Shown here: positions 1-6,057 of the stretch, in pieces
Layout of the letters: each line of letters begins with the position of its first letter
Numbering within the stretch: position 1 is the first letter of the stretch
Notes under the pieces: model-generated
What the model was told of the DNA's origin: nothing
The model's database searches: none
Seen by the model: the letters and a program-made list of their open reading frames with translations, nothing else
Assembly: GCA_934636105.1 (NCBI GenBank)
Contig: CAKTZR010000033.1
Location: forward strand, 1-7,339
Origin: an uncultured Clostridia bacterium
GTDB lineage: Bacteria; Bacillota; Clostridia; Christensenellales; Aristaeellaceae
Length of the DNA stretch: 7,339 bases
Direction: 5' to 3'
Translations under genes and position numbers: made by a program

Positions 1-183
1 GTGATGAGCCTGCCGGACAAATATAAACAGGTGGTGCTTTTGTACCATTATCAAGACATGACGATGGAGGAGGTGGCCGACGCGCTGCGCGTCAGCCGTC
101 CCCTCGTCAGCAGGAGACTGAAAAAGGCGTATGAACTGCTTCGCGCCGAGATGGAAGGAGGAGCAGAGCATGAATTGGGATAA
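1..183 (+). CDS. ECF-type RNA polymerase sigma factor, C-terminal region 4 (5' end outside window)
   Basis: This is the last 60 codons of a gene that begins before the window, so the GTG at base 1 is probably an internal codon and not a start. The visible part is a sigma-70 region 4: it opens with LPDKYKQVVLLYHYQDM, then has a helix-turn-helix (about residues 21-51, TMEEVADALRVSRPLVSRRL) and ends with KKAYELLR. In ECF sigma factors this domain binds the -35 promoter element. The stop codon lies 14 bases inside the next gene, so the two are probably translationally coupled, as sigma factors and their membrane-bound regulators often are. The GAEHELG tail is probably just what results from reading through the next gene's ribosome binding site. 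The family call is firm; the signal it responds to cannot be read here. Confidence 0.9.
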   Translation: MMSLPDKYKQVVLLYHYQDMTMEEVADALRVSRPLVSRRLKKAYELLRAEMEGGAEHELG

Positions 184-1441
184 GGACATCAAAACCAGTC
201 TGGACGCCCATCTCTCCGGCTTGCACGTCTCGGAACGACAGCAGGCGCAGATGTATAGCCGCATCGTGAAAGGAGAGCAACCGGTTATGAAGAAAAAGAT
301 TTCCGCGGCCCTGGTTTTTGCGATTGTCATGATAATTGCAATGGGCGGTATGGCGCTGGCGGCTGGGCTGGGGCTGTTCGGGCATTTCAGCGCAGAGCCG
401 AACAACAACAACGGAAATCGGCTGGACAGGCTGGAAAATGCTGCAAGCACATATGAAATGAGCAAAGAGGTCGTTGCGCCGACGCCGCAGGCGGAGATCG
501 GCAACGATACGCTTTATGATAAATTACTCAAGGAAGAATACGGTCACACGTTTACGCTGACGCTCGATCAGGCATATTGCGACGGGCACAAGCTCTATTA
601 TTCCTATACATTGACCTGCAACGAGCCGGAATACACGACCCTTGGCGAAGGCGAACCGACGGGCGGCTTCGATTGGCATTTGAGAGAAGACGGCAAGAAG
701 GCCAAAGACTGCATGGGCTTGGAGGATGACGAAAAAGACTGGTTTGACCAACATGAAATTGCTTATATGGTGAAGCGTGGTTTCGGCATCGGCGATGGCG
801 CGCGCATGCTGGACGGTACAGACCTCATCATTTACGACAGCGCCGATGAGCGCATTGACGGGCGCACGATTCGCGGTTTCCAAGAGGTCGAAATTCCGGA
901 GGAAGTCGAACTGGGCGACACGATTGAATTTACCCTCAACGTGATCGATTCCATGAGCGTATATTATCAATCGGAACGCGGCTTTGAGAGCGCGTCTGTC
1001 CGCACGCCGGAAAACCGCGGCTTTACCGAGGTGCCGTTCACCGTTAAGGTGGATACCGCTGCGGAACTTCACGCGGGAAGCATCACCACGGACGTGTATT
1101 CCGCGCAGGCGACGCTGTTCATTTCCGACGTGGATGTCTACGGTCAGGTTTACTTTGACAGCCCGGAATGGGTGCAGGCCTTTGAAGAATACGACCGAAA
1201 GTGCATGAATGGCGAAGATGCGGAGTGGCCGCAGGTCATTCAGGGTTATCAGCTGATTGCAGGCGATCAGCTCATGGAGCCGATTGACGGCGGATTTGGC
1301 GTGGATTCGGAGACGGGAAAATATAAGGTGCTTTTGCGGTATGATTTGCCGGAAGATCGAGAGATGCTGACCCTTCGGCCTATTTACGGCTATGGTGTAG
1401 AAACAGGAAATGAGGATGAAGAAGAAATCTACCTGAATTGA
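170..1441 (+). CDS. Single-pass membrane protein, putative anti-sigma factor or sigma-coupled sensor
   Basis: The product is 423 residues. The ATG at 170 is chosen over the in-frame ATG at 131 because AAGGAGGAG lies at 155-163 and translation then starts inside the sigma gene's last codons. Residues 1-43 are charged and probably cytoplasmic (MNWDKDIKTSLDAHLSGLHV, ending in MKKK), residues 45-68 form one hydrophobic helix, and the remaining roughly 350 residues should be outside the cell. The outer part is acidic, probably rich in beta strands, and has four cysteines. The order cytoplasmic stub, membrane helix and outer domain, directly after an ECF sigma gene, is typical of anti-sigma factors that bind sigma at the membrane and release it on stress. 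No His-Cys-Cys zinc anti-sigma motif is visible. The layout resembles DUF4179-type sigma-linked proteins, but this is from memory. Role is inferred from context. Confidence 0.72.
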   Translation: MNWDKDIKTSLDAHLSGLHVSERQQAQMYSRIVKGEQPVMKKKISAALVFAIVMIIAMGGMALAAGLGLFGHFSAEPNNNNGNRLDRLENAASTYEMSKEVVAPTPQAEIGNDTLYDKLLKEEYGHTFTLTLDQAYCDGHKLYYSYTLTCNEPEYTTLGEGEPTGGFDWHLREDGKKAKDCMGLEDDEKDWFDQHEIAYMVKRGFGIGDGARMLDGTDLIIYDSADERIDGRTIRGFQEVEIPEEVELGDTIEFTLNVIDSMSVYYQSERGFESASVRTPENRGFTEVPFTVKVDTAAELHAGSITTDVYSAQATLFISDVDVYGQVYFDSPEWVQAFEEYDRKCMNGEDAEWPQVIQGYQLIAGDQLMEPIDGGFGVDSETGKYKVLLRYDLPEDREMLTLRPIYGYGVETGNEDEEEIYLN

Positions 1442-1459
1442 TGCAGGAGGGAGCTTCAA

Positions 1460-2482
1460 ATGAAAAAAAGCGTTTTTGCGGGCTTAACCGCCTTGATGCT
1501 GACTATGACGTTATCCGCCGCTTCCGCCGCCGAATACGTCACGCTCGCCGAATTGAGAGAGCAGGCGGTTGCCGAAGGATGGCACCAGATTTATCAGGTC
1601 AACGGGAAGGAGCTTGTTGCCGACGCGAGCATCCGTCTTCCGTCGGCGGACAAGTGCCCGATTCTTCACATCGAGCCGCTTGGCCGGGATGAGAGCGACA
1701 GCGCGTTCGACGCGTACAGGGCGCAGAAAAATGCCCAAATCACTGCGGACAACATGGCGCTGACGGTGGAGGTCATCAACGACGAAAGCCGGCTGCTGGT
1801 GCCGCGGAGCGATTGGGGAATAGACATGGTTCAGCAGAGTGATTTCTATTTCAGCAGCGGCGTTCCGCAGCATGCGGCGGCCAATGTGGATTTGACCTAC
1901 GACAAGCTGATTCAAAAGATTGACGATGCGCTTGAAGGCCTGCTGGGTGTTTCACTGAACGAGTTTCAAATTGATGAAGTGGACGTTTTTCAGCCGGTTT
2001 ATCAAAGAGATGGAAAGCAGCTGACGAAGATGGGCGGATATACCGTCTTTGCGACACAGCTTTTCCACGATATCCCGCTGCTGGACGGCGCAATGCACGA
2101 CAGGCCGAACGGGCGGGTAATATATGGCTATTCCAGCCCGGAATTTTATGATTTCACGTTTGCCTGCTCGAAGGAAACCGCCGTTTTGCAGGAAGATATT
2201 CCGCTGCTCCCGTTTGACGCGATAAAAGCGAGGGGACAGGCGCTGATCGACGCGGGCAAGCTGCAAAGCGCGGACGAGCTGACCTTTGGCTATGTGGCCT
2301 GCAGGCAGGACGACGGTTGGGCGACGCTCCCCGTGTGGAGAATCAAGGGCGGCTGCATTGAGGAAGGACAGACGAGCGACGGCGAATACGACTTCAACGC
2401 GCAGACGGGCGAACTGCTGGGCACGAAGGAAAAGGCATTCGATATGCCGGAAGCGCTCACATGGGACGATGTGAGCCTGTAA
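1460..2482 (+). CDS. Secreted protein of unknown function in the sigma/anti-sigma operon
   Basis: The product is 340 residues. AGGAGG at 1445-1450 lies 9 nt before the ATG, and the gene starts 18 bp after the previous stop, so it is very probably co-transcribed. Residues 1-24 are a classical signal peptide: MKKS, a hydrophobic core, then an AASAA cleavage site before EYVTL. There is no lipobox cysteine and no second membrane helix, so the mature protein should be exported and soluble or loosely wall-associated. The C-terminal part has a GWATLPVWRIKGG stretch followed by YDFNAQTGELL. This strand-strand pattern recalls PepSY-like and other small secreted domains in which a strand ends in 'D-x-x-TG-x-x'. 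No catalytic motif is recognised. A role in envelope sensing with the upstream pair is inferred from position only. Confidence 0.75.
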   Translation: MKKSVFAGLTALMLTMTLSAASAAEYVTLAELREQAVAEGWHQIYQVNGKELVADASIRLPSADKCPILHIEPLGRDESDSAFDAYRAQKNAQITADNMALTVEVINDESRLLVPRSDWGIDMVQQSDFYFSSGVPQHAAANVDLTYDKLIQKIDDALEGLLGVSLNEFQIDEVDVFQPVYQRDGKQLTKMGGYTVFATQLFHDIPLLDGAMHDRPNGRVIYGYSSPEFYDFTFACSKETAVLQEDIPLLPFDAIKARGQALIDAGKLQSADELTFGYVACRQDDGWATLPVWRIKGGCIEEGQTSDGEYDFNAQTGELLGTKEKAFDMPEALTWDDVSL

Positions 2483-2485
2483 AAA

Positions 2486-2523
2486 ACAGCGAAGCGGGGG
2501 CGAAATGCTCCCGCTTTTGCTGT
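2486..2523 (+). terminator. Intrinsic terminator closing the sigma-factor operon
   Basis: Starting 4 nt after the stop codon, ten bases at 2492-2501 pair with 2507-2516 (one G-T wobble) around a five-base GAAAT loop. Five more pairs, ACAGC with GCTGT, extend the stem across a small internal loop. The following ATTTGT is only a weak U tract, so termination may be incomplete. Its place between converging genes supports the call. Confidence 0.7.
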
Positions 2524-2584
2524 ATTTGTAAGAAAAATGGAAAAATTGGGAAGAAAAGAAGGAAGTAGTTCGTTATAAGAATGG

Positions 2585-2764
2585 ACTCCTTCCGTCACGC
2601 CTGCGGCGTGCCAACCTTCGGCGTTTTCACCGTCTGATTCCGCCACAGTCGGCGACGGTTTCAAATGTCCCTCTAAGAGGGAGGCGTAATCCTCACGCTA
2701 TCGAAGCTTATACCCAAAGGCTCCCTCTCCGAGGGAGCTGTCAGCGAAGCTGACTGAAGGAGTT
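2585..2764 (+). repeat. Hairpin-rich intergenic repeat, left copy (MITE-like, non-coding)
   Basis: This 180-bp element begins ACTCCTTC and ends GAAGGAGT, an 8-bp terminal inverted repeat. It is a row of hairpins: CACGCC/GGCGTG, ACCGT/ACGGT with inner CGCC/GGCG, CCCTC/GAGGG at about 2669-2681, a perfect 8-bp stem at 2720-2738, and GTCAGC/GCTGAC near the right end. Bases 2585-2684 match 6857-6955 in reverse complement with about four substitutions and one gap, and the last 27 bases match 6724-6750 exactly in reverse complement. It contains no open frame of its own, and no clear target-site duplication was found. Repeats of this look are common between genes in Clostridia (from memory). Mobility is inferred from structure and the second copy. 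Confidence 0.85.
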
Positions 2765-2789
2765 AAAAAAAGACCGCCGGTTGGCGGTC
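2765..2789 (-). terminator. Intrinsic terminator of the MarR-family gene
   Basis: On the minus strand GACCGCC, loop AACC and GGCGGTC form a perfect 7-bp stem (2772-2789), directly followed by seven T (A at 2765-2771 on the plus strand). It starts 9 nt after the MarR stop codon. This is a textbook one-directional terminator. The T tract runs straight into the end of the left repeat. Confidence 0.92.
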
Positions 2790-2798
2790 AGACAAGGC

Positions 2799-3257
2799 TT
2801 ACAGAGAGGAGAGGATGCGGACGACGCTTTCCAGCGAATCGTGCAGCTCGCGGAACTCGGAGAGAGAAAGATCCTCCGCCTGGGTCTGAATCTGGCGGGA
2901 GATGGTCGCGCGGATGGCGGCCAGCTTTTCCATGCCCGCGGGCAGAAGCACAATGTTCACCACGCGGCGGTCGTTCTCGTCGTGCTGACGATCGACGTAG
3001 CCCGCTTCAAACAGGCGATCCACCAGCGGCGTGATATTCGGCTTGGCGATGCCGAGACGGCGGGAAATTTCAGAGACGGACATCGTGCCGACGTCCTGAA
3101 GCATGGCCAGCACCTGCACATGGGAGAGAGGCGTGCCGTGCTCTTTCTGAACCATATCCATGTGGAGCAGGCGCTTTTTAATCAGCGGCAGCGCATAGAA
3201 CATGTTTTGAGCGACAGAATCAATCATTTCGGGGTCGAGCGTGCGTTTCTTGGTCAT
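2799..3257 (-). CDS. MarR-family transcriptional regulator
   Basis: The product is 152 residues, the usual length for the family. An AGGAGC ribosome binding site (plus strand 3267-3272) sits 9 nt before the ATG. The winged helix-turn-helix covers about residues 43-107: LSHVQVLAML, then TMSVSEISRRLGIAKPNITP with the recognition helix near 71-84, LVDRLFEAGYVDR, and the wing around DENDRRVVNIVLLPAG. Flanking N- and C-terminal helices would form the dimer interface. MarR proteins bind palindromic operators as dimers, usually repress themselves and a neighbouring or divergent gene, and release on binding a small ligand or oxidant. The protein has no cysteine, which argues against thiol-based redox sensing. 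The gene is divergent from the motor operon with 297 bp between the starts, so it is a candidate regulator of that operon. The ligand is unknown. Confidence 0.93.
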   Translation of the reverse strand: MTKKRTLDPEMIDSVAQNMFYALPLIKKRLLHMDMVQKEHGTPLSHVQVLAMLQDVGTMSVSEISRRLGIAKPNITPLVDRLFEAGYVDRQHDENDRRVVNIVLLPAGMEKLAAIRATISRQIQTQAEDLSLSEFRELHDSLESVVRILSSL

Positions 3258-3280
3258 AAAGGGATCGCTCCTGATCTAGT

Positions 3281-3311
3281 CTTATATTCCGTACATTTCA
3301 CACGGTTACAA
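3281..3311 (-). promoter_or_regulatory. Possible promoter of the MarR-family gene
   Basis: On the minus strand TTGTAA (3311-3306) and TATAAG (3286-3281) stand 19 bp apart, about 24 bp before the MarR start. Both boxes are imperfect and the spacer is longer than the ideal 17, so this is a weak prediction. It overlaps one arm of the inverted repeat at 3303-3337, which would suit autorepression. Confidence 0.35.
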
Positions 3312-3337
3312 AATGCAAACGATGTATATTTTAACCG
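3303..3337. promoter_or_regulatory. Inverted repeat CGGTTA/TAACCG in the divergent region, possible operator
   Basis: CGGTTA (3303-3308) and TAACCG (3332-3337) are perfect inverted arms 23 bp apart. The pairing extends inward as AAAT/ATTT if a two-base bulge is allowed. The interior is AT-rich. It lies just upstream of the MarR gene and overlaps its possible -35 box. The spacing is wide for a single MarR dimer, so it could be two half-sites, a structured leader, or chance. Confidence 0.3.
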
Positions 3338-3431
3338 CTTTATACTGATTTCGCAAGGGAAAAATCTAATGAAATCACAATAATTCCGGTTTTCGGCAAA
3401 TGGTTATAAAAAAGATGTTTCATTTCGGGTA

Positions 3432-3447
3432 ATTCTGAATGCAGAAT
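3432..3447. promoter_or_regulatory. Palindrome ATTCTG-AATG-CAGAAT, candidate MarR operator
   Basis: This perfect 6+6 inverted repeat with a 4-bp centre is 16 bp long, close to the usual size of a MarR dimer site. It lies 33 bp upstream of the -35 box of the motor operon promoter, in the space shared with the divergent regulator gene. That is a plausible site for regulation, though binding by this MarR protein is inferred. Confidence 0.4.
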
Positions 3448-3480
3448 CAACACAAATCGAATGAGAACTTTTCCCGTCGC

Positions 3481-3509
3481 TTTACAGAACGGCGAAAATC
3501 GGGTACAAT
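3481..3509 (+). promoter_or_regulatory. Sigma-A-type promoter of the motor operon
   Basis: TTTACA (3481-3486) and TACAAT (3504-3509) are exactly 17 bp apart, each one mismatch from consensus. The expected transcription start is near 3515-3517, giving a leader of about 40 nt before the ATG at 3555. The upstream ATG at 3519 would be nearly leaderless and is not preferred. Confidence 0.8.
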
Positions 3510-3540
3510 GGATGCAACATGATTCCTTCGGTTTCATTTT

Positions 3541-3545
3541 GGAGG
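3541..3545 (+). promoter_or_regulatory. Ribosome binding site that sets the start of the MotA-like gene
   Basis: GGAGG lies 9 nt before the ATG at 3555. The in-frame ATG at 3519 has no such site and falls about where transcription should begin, so 3555 is taken as the start, shortening the product by 12 residues. Confidence 0.85.
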
Positions 3546-3554
3546 ACAGCAGAT

Positions 3555-5114
3555 ATGCAGGCACTTACACTTCTCAAAAAATTTTTCTCGGTGGATATGG
3601 TCATTTACGCGGCGATTGTGATCGTCGCGGTGACGGCGCTGCTGCGCTGCACCATGCCGCTTTCCCGCGTCGCGGCCAAGCTGCGCCGCGCGGCGCGAAC
3701 CATCGTCACCGAAAGCAAGCAGAACAAAGAGAAAAAGTCATGGAACGACATGCACTTCCTCGGCGACGCGCTTTCCGGAACGTGGGCGGACTTTTTGCAG
3801 AATGCCGAGATGCGCGACGCGCACGGCGAAACCTGCGATGTGACGCAGTATATCAATGAGGACACGGTGATTTACGCGCTGGGGAGCACAGGCTTCGCAG
3901 GGCTTGCGCCGGGCGTGATGACCTCGCTGGGCATCCTCGGCACATTCCTCGGATTGGTGATGGGTCTGTCCGGTTTGAGCTTGACGGGCGCGGATACCGA
4001 AGTCGTGCTGACGGCGATGGATCAGCTTATCCGCGGCATGAGCACGGCGTTTTTGACCTCCATCGTGGGCGTGTGCGGTTCGCTGCTGTTCAACCTGCTC
4101 AACAATCGCGCGACGGACAAATGCCAGAGGGCGATTGACCGCTTCTGCGAGGTATTCAGCCTGTACGCCATGCCCAAGCCCGTTTCGGAGGACACGGCCA
4201 TGCTCGCGCTTCAACAGGAGCAGACCGCCTATATCCGGCAGGCCGTGGAGGATATGAGCCAGAAGATGGCCGTGCAGATGGAACAGAGCATCATGCGCGC
4301 GATGCTGCCCGTGCAGCGCTCGATGGATAACTTCATCCTTGCGGCAACGCAGGCGCAGGTGGAGGGCGTGGATCGCATTGCGCAGGTCTTTGTGCAGCGG
4401 ATGAACGTTGCGTTGGGCAGCGAGTTTGACCATCTGCGGCAGGTGCTTGCCGACACGGGCGCGGAGCAGCAGAAAACCCAGCAGGAGCTCCGCGCCGCGA
4501 CCGAAGCCATCGGCCAGATGACGCAGGACGTGGTGAACATGCACCAGCTTTCGCAGGGCGTGCTGGAGCATTTCCGCGCGTATGTGGCGGATATGGACGC
4601 TTCCCGCGCGCAGGTGGACGACACCAACCGCAAGACCATCGAGCTGCTGGAAGCGATGGGCAAGACGAGCGGCCAGCAGGCGCTCTATCTGGCGAAATTG
4701 CAGGAATATCAGGCGGCGCTTACGGCGGCTTCCCAGCAGTATACCGCGTGGACGGATCGCTTCCTCGCCAGCGCGCAGGAACAGACGCGCATCACCGGCA
4801 AGGAGATGGACCGCGTCGTGGCCGAGATGCACGAGGGCAGTCAGACGCTCTCCGGCGCATACGAGCAGTTCACCAAGCAGACGCAGGAGAATCTCGCGCG
4901 CACAACCGCGCTGTTTGACGAGAGCATTTCTTCTTCCATCCACCAGCTCAACGAGACGCTGGATTCCATGCGCGAAATGACCCGCAGCATGCCTCAGCTG
5001 CTCAGCCAGAGCCGCGATCGTTACGCCGAGCAGGTCGATCAGTTTGTGACCGCGCTCGTGCGGCTGCAAAAGGCGATGGAGAAATTGAGCCAGACGGCGG
5101 ACGGAAAGGAGTAA
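3555..5114 (+). CDS. ZorA-like MotA/TolQ/ExbB-family proton channel subunit with long cytoplasmic tail
   Basis: The product is 519 residues. Three membrane helices are visible: about residues 14-31, 118-140 (APGVMTSLGILGTFLGLVMGL) and 162-183 (STAFLTSIVGVCGSLLFNLL). The last two form the MotA/TolQ/ExbB core, whose glycine-rich TFLGL and TAFLTS..G motifs are well kept. A cytoplasmic stretch of about 85 residues links helices 1 and 2. After residue 205 comes a tail of about 310 residues, nearly all predicted helix, rich in Gln, Ala and Glu, with almost no proline. This is far longer than in TolQ or ExbB and matches ZorA of the Zorya anti-phage system, where five copies around two B subunits form an ion-driven motor and the tail carries the signal into the cytoplasm. 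It is 3 bp upstream of the MotB-like gene. Family is certain; ZorA-type identity is inferred from shape, and a defence role is unproven. Confidence 0.88.
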   Translation: MQALTLLKKFFSVDMVIYAAIVIVAVTALLRCTMPLSRVAAKLRRAARTIVTESKQNKEKKSWNDMHFLGDALSGTWADFLQNAEMRDAHGETCDVTQYINEDTVIYALGSTGFAGLAPGVMTSLGILGTFLGLVMGLSGLSLTGADTEVVLTAMDQLIRGMSTAFLTSIVGVCGSLLFNLLNNRATDKCQRAIDRFCEVFSLYAMPKPVSEDTAMLALQQEQTAYIRQAVEDMSQKMAVQMEQSIMRAMLPVQRSMDNFILAATQAQVEGVDRIAQVFVQRMNVALGSEFDHLRQVLADTGAEQQKTQQELRAATEAIGQMTQDVVNMHQLSQGVLEHFRAYVADMDASRAQVDDTNRKTIELLEAMGKTSGQQALYLAKLQEYQAALTAASQQYTAWTDRFLASAQEQTRITGKEMDRVVAEMHEGSQTLSGAYEQFTKQTQENLARTTALFDESISSSIHQLNETLDSMREMTRSMPQLLSQSRDRYAEQVDQFVTALVRLQKAMEKLSQTADGKE

Positions 5115-5117
5115 GCC

Positions 5118-6056
5118 ATGCGGCCGGGAAAAAAGACGCGGCAGCGCGGCAGCGACAACAGCTACTGGACGTCCTATTCGGATATGATGGCGGGCATGCT
5201 GTTCGTCTTTGCGCTGATTCTGTTCGCGGCGGTGTATCAGCTGGTGGATTTGCAGCAGAAAAAAACGGTTGAACTGCAAACCAAGGAAGCGCAGCTTTCT
5301 ACCCAGCAAAGCCTGCTGATCGATCAGGAAGCCGAACTGAAGGATAAGGAAGAACTGCTGGCCGCGACGACGCTCGCTTTGCAGCAGCAGCAGGAGGAGT
5401 TGGACGAAAACCGAACCGCGCTCACCAGCGCGCAGGAAAGCCTGTCGCTTCAACAGAGCAAGATTGAGGAGCAGGCGGCGCTTCTGGCCGCGCAGCAGGC
5501 GCAGATTGATAAGCTGGTCGGTTTGCGCAGCCAGATCATCGAGGATTTGCGCGACAATTTGAGCGACGTGGGCCAGCGCGTGACGGTGGACAGAAAGACC
5601 GGTGCGGTGACGTTTGAAAGTTCCGTCCTCTTTGACACGGGCAAGAACGAGATCAAAGACGCGGGCAAAGCGGCGCTCAACTCCTGCATTCCGGTGTATA
5701 TCCATACGCTGCTCAGCGACGAATATCGGGATTATGTGGGTGAAATCATCATCGAGGGACATACTGATACCACGGGAACGTATCTCAACAATCTGGCGCT
5801 GTCGCAGCAGCGCGCGCTGGCCGTAGCGACGTATTGCCTGAGCGACGAGATGACGGGGCTCAGCTATGCGGATAAGGAGACGTTTAAATCCATTTTGACG
5901 GCGAACGGCCGCGCGGATTCCGACCCGGTTTATAACGCGGACGGCACGGTGAATATGGACGCGTCCCGCCGCGTGGTGATTAAATTCCGCATGAAGGATT
6001 CCGATATGATCGATCAGATGAGCGCGATTCTGGAAGGAACGACGCAGGGGGAATAA
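5118..6056 (+). CDS. ZorB/MotB-like stator subunit with OmpA peptidoglycan-binding domain
   Basis: The product is 312 residues. AAAGGAG (5105-5111) lies 6 nt before the ATG. A short basic N-terminus precedes YWTSYSDMMAGMLFVFALIL, a MotB-type membrane helix (about 23-40) with Asp22 at the place of the ion-carrying aspartate. Residues 43 to about 150 are a Gln/Glu/Leu-rich coiled coil. Residues 155-292 are an OmpA-like domain: SSVLFDTGKNEI, then IEGHTDTTGTYLNNLALSQQRALAV with Asp217 and Arg232 at the positions that hold the diaminopimelate of peptidoglycan, then NGRADSDP and DASRRVVIKF. Family knowledge says such B subunits conduct ions with the A subunit and anchor the motor to the wall. The roughly 100-residue coil could bridge membrane and thick wall. 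Flagellar MotB is unlikely, as no flagellar gene is nearby and the partner has a ZorA-type tail. Confidence 0.9.
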   Translation: MRPGKKTRQRGSDNSYWTSYSDMMAGMLFVFALILFAAVYQLVDLQQKKTVELQTKEAQLSTQQSLLIDQEAELKDKEELLAATTLALQQQQEELDENRTALTSAQESLSLQQSKIEEQAALLAAQQAQIDKLVGLRSQIIEDLRDNLSDVGQRVTVDRKTGAVTFESSVLFDTGKNEIKDAGKAALNSCIPVYIHTLLSDEYRDYVGEIIIEGHTDTTGTYLNNLALSQQRALAVATYCLSDEMTGLSYADKETFKSILTANGRADSDPVYNADGTVNMDASRRVVIKFRMKDSDMIDQMSAILEGTTQGE

Positions 6057-6057
6057 C

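Noticed and set aside
524..1459. A 311-codon open frame on the minus strand opposite the anti-sigma candidate
   Set aside because: No family motifs and a biased composition; the plus-strand gene has a good ribosome binding site, a membrane helix and operon context.
2290..2664. Minus-strand open frame running out of the left repeat
   Set aside because: Its N-terminal part is translated repeat sequence and the rest is antisense to the secreted protein gene.
2585..2764. CRISPR array or riboswitch in the repeat region
   Set aside because: The hairpins differ from each other with no regular repeat-spacer pattern, and no riboswitch core was recognised; the matching inverted copy at 6724-6956 explains it as an interspersed repeat.
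2781..3383. A 200-codon open frame on the plus strand over the MarR gene
   Set aside because: It is antisense to a convincing MarR protein and begins inside that gene's terminator hairpin.
3519..3554. The upstream ATG at 3519 as start of the MotA-like gene
   Set aside because: It lies at about the predicted transcription start and has no ribosome binding site; GGAGG at 3541-3545 points to 3555.
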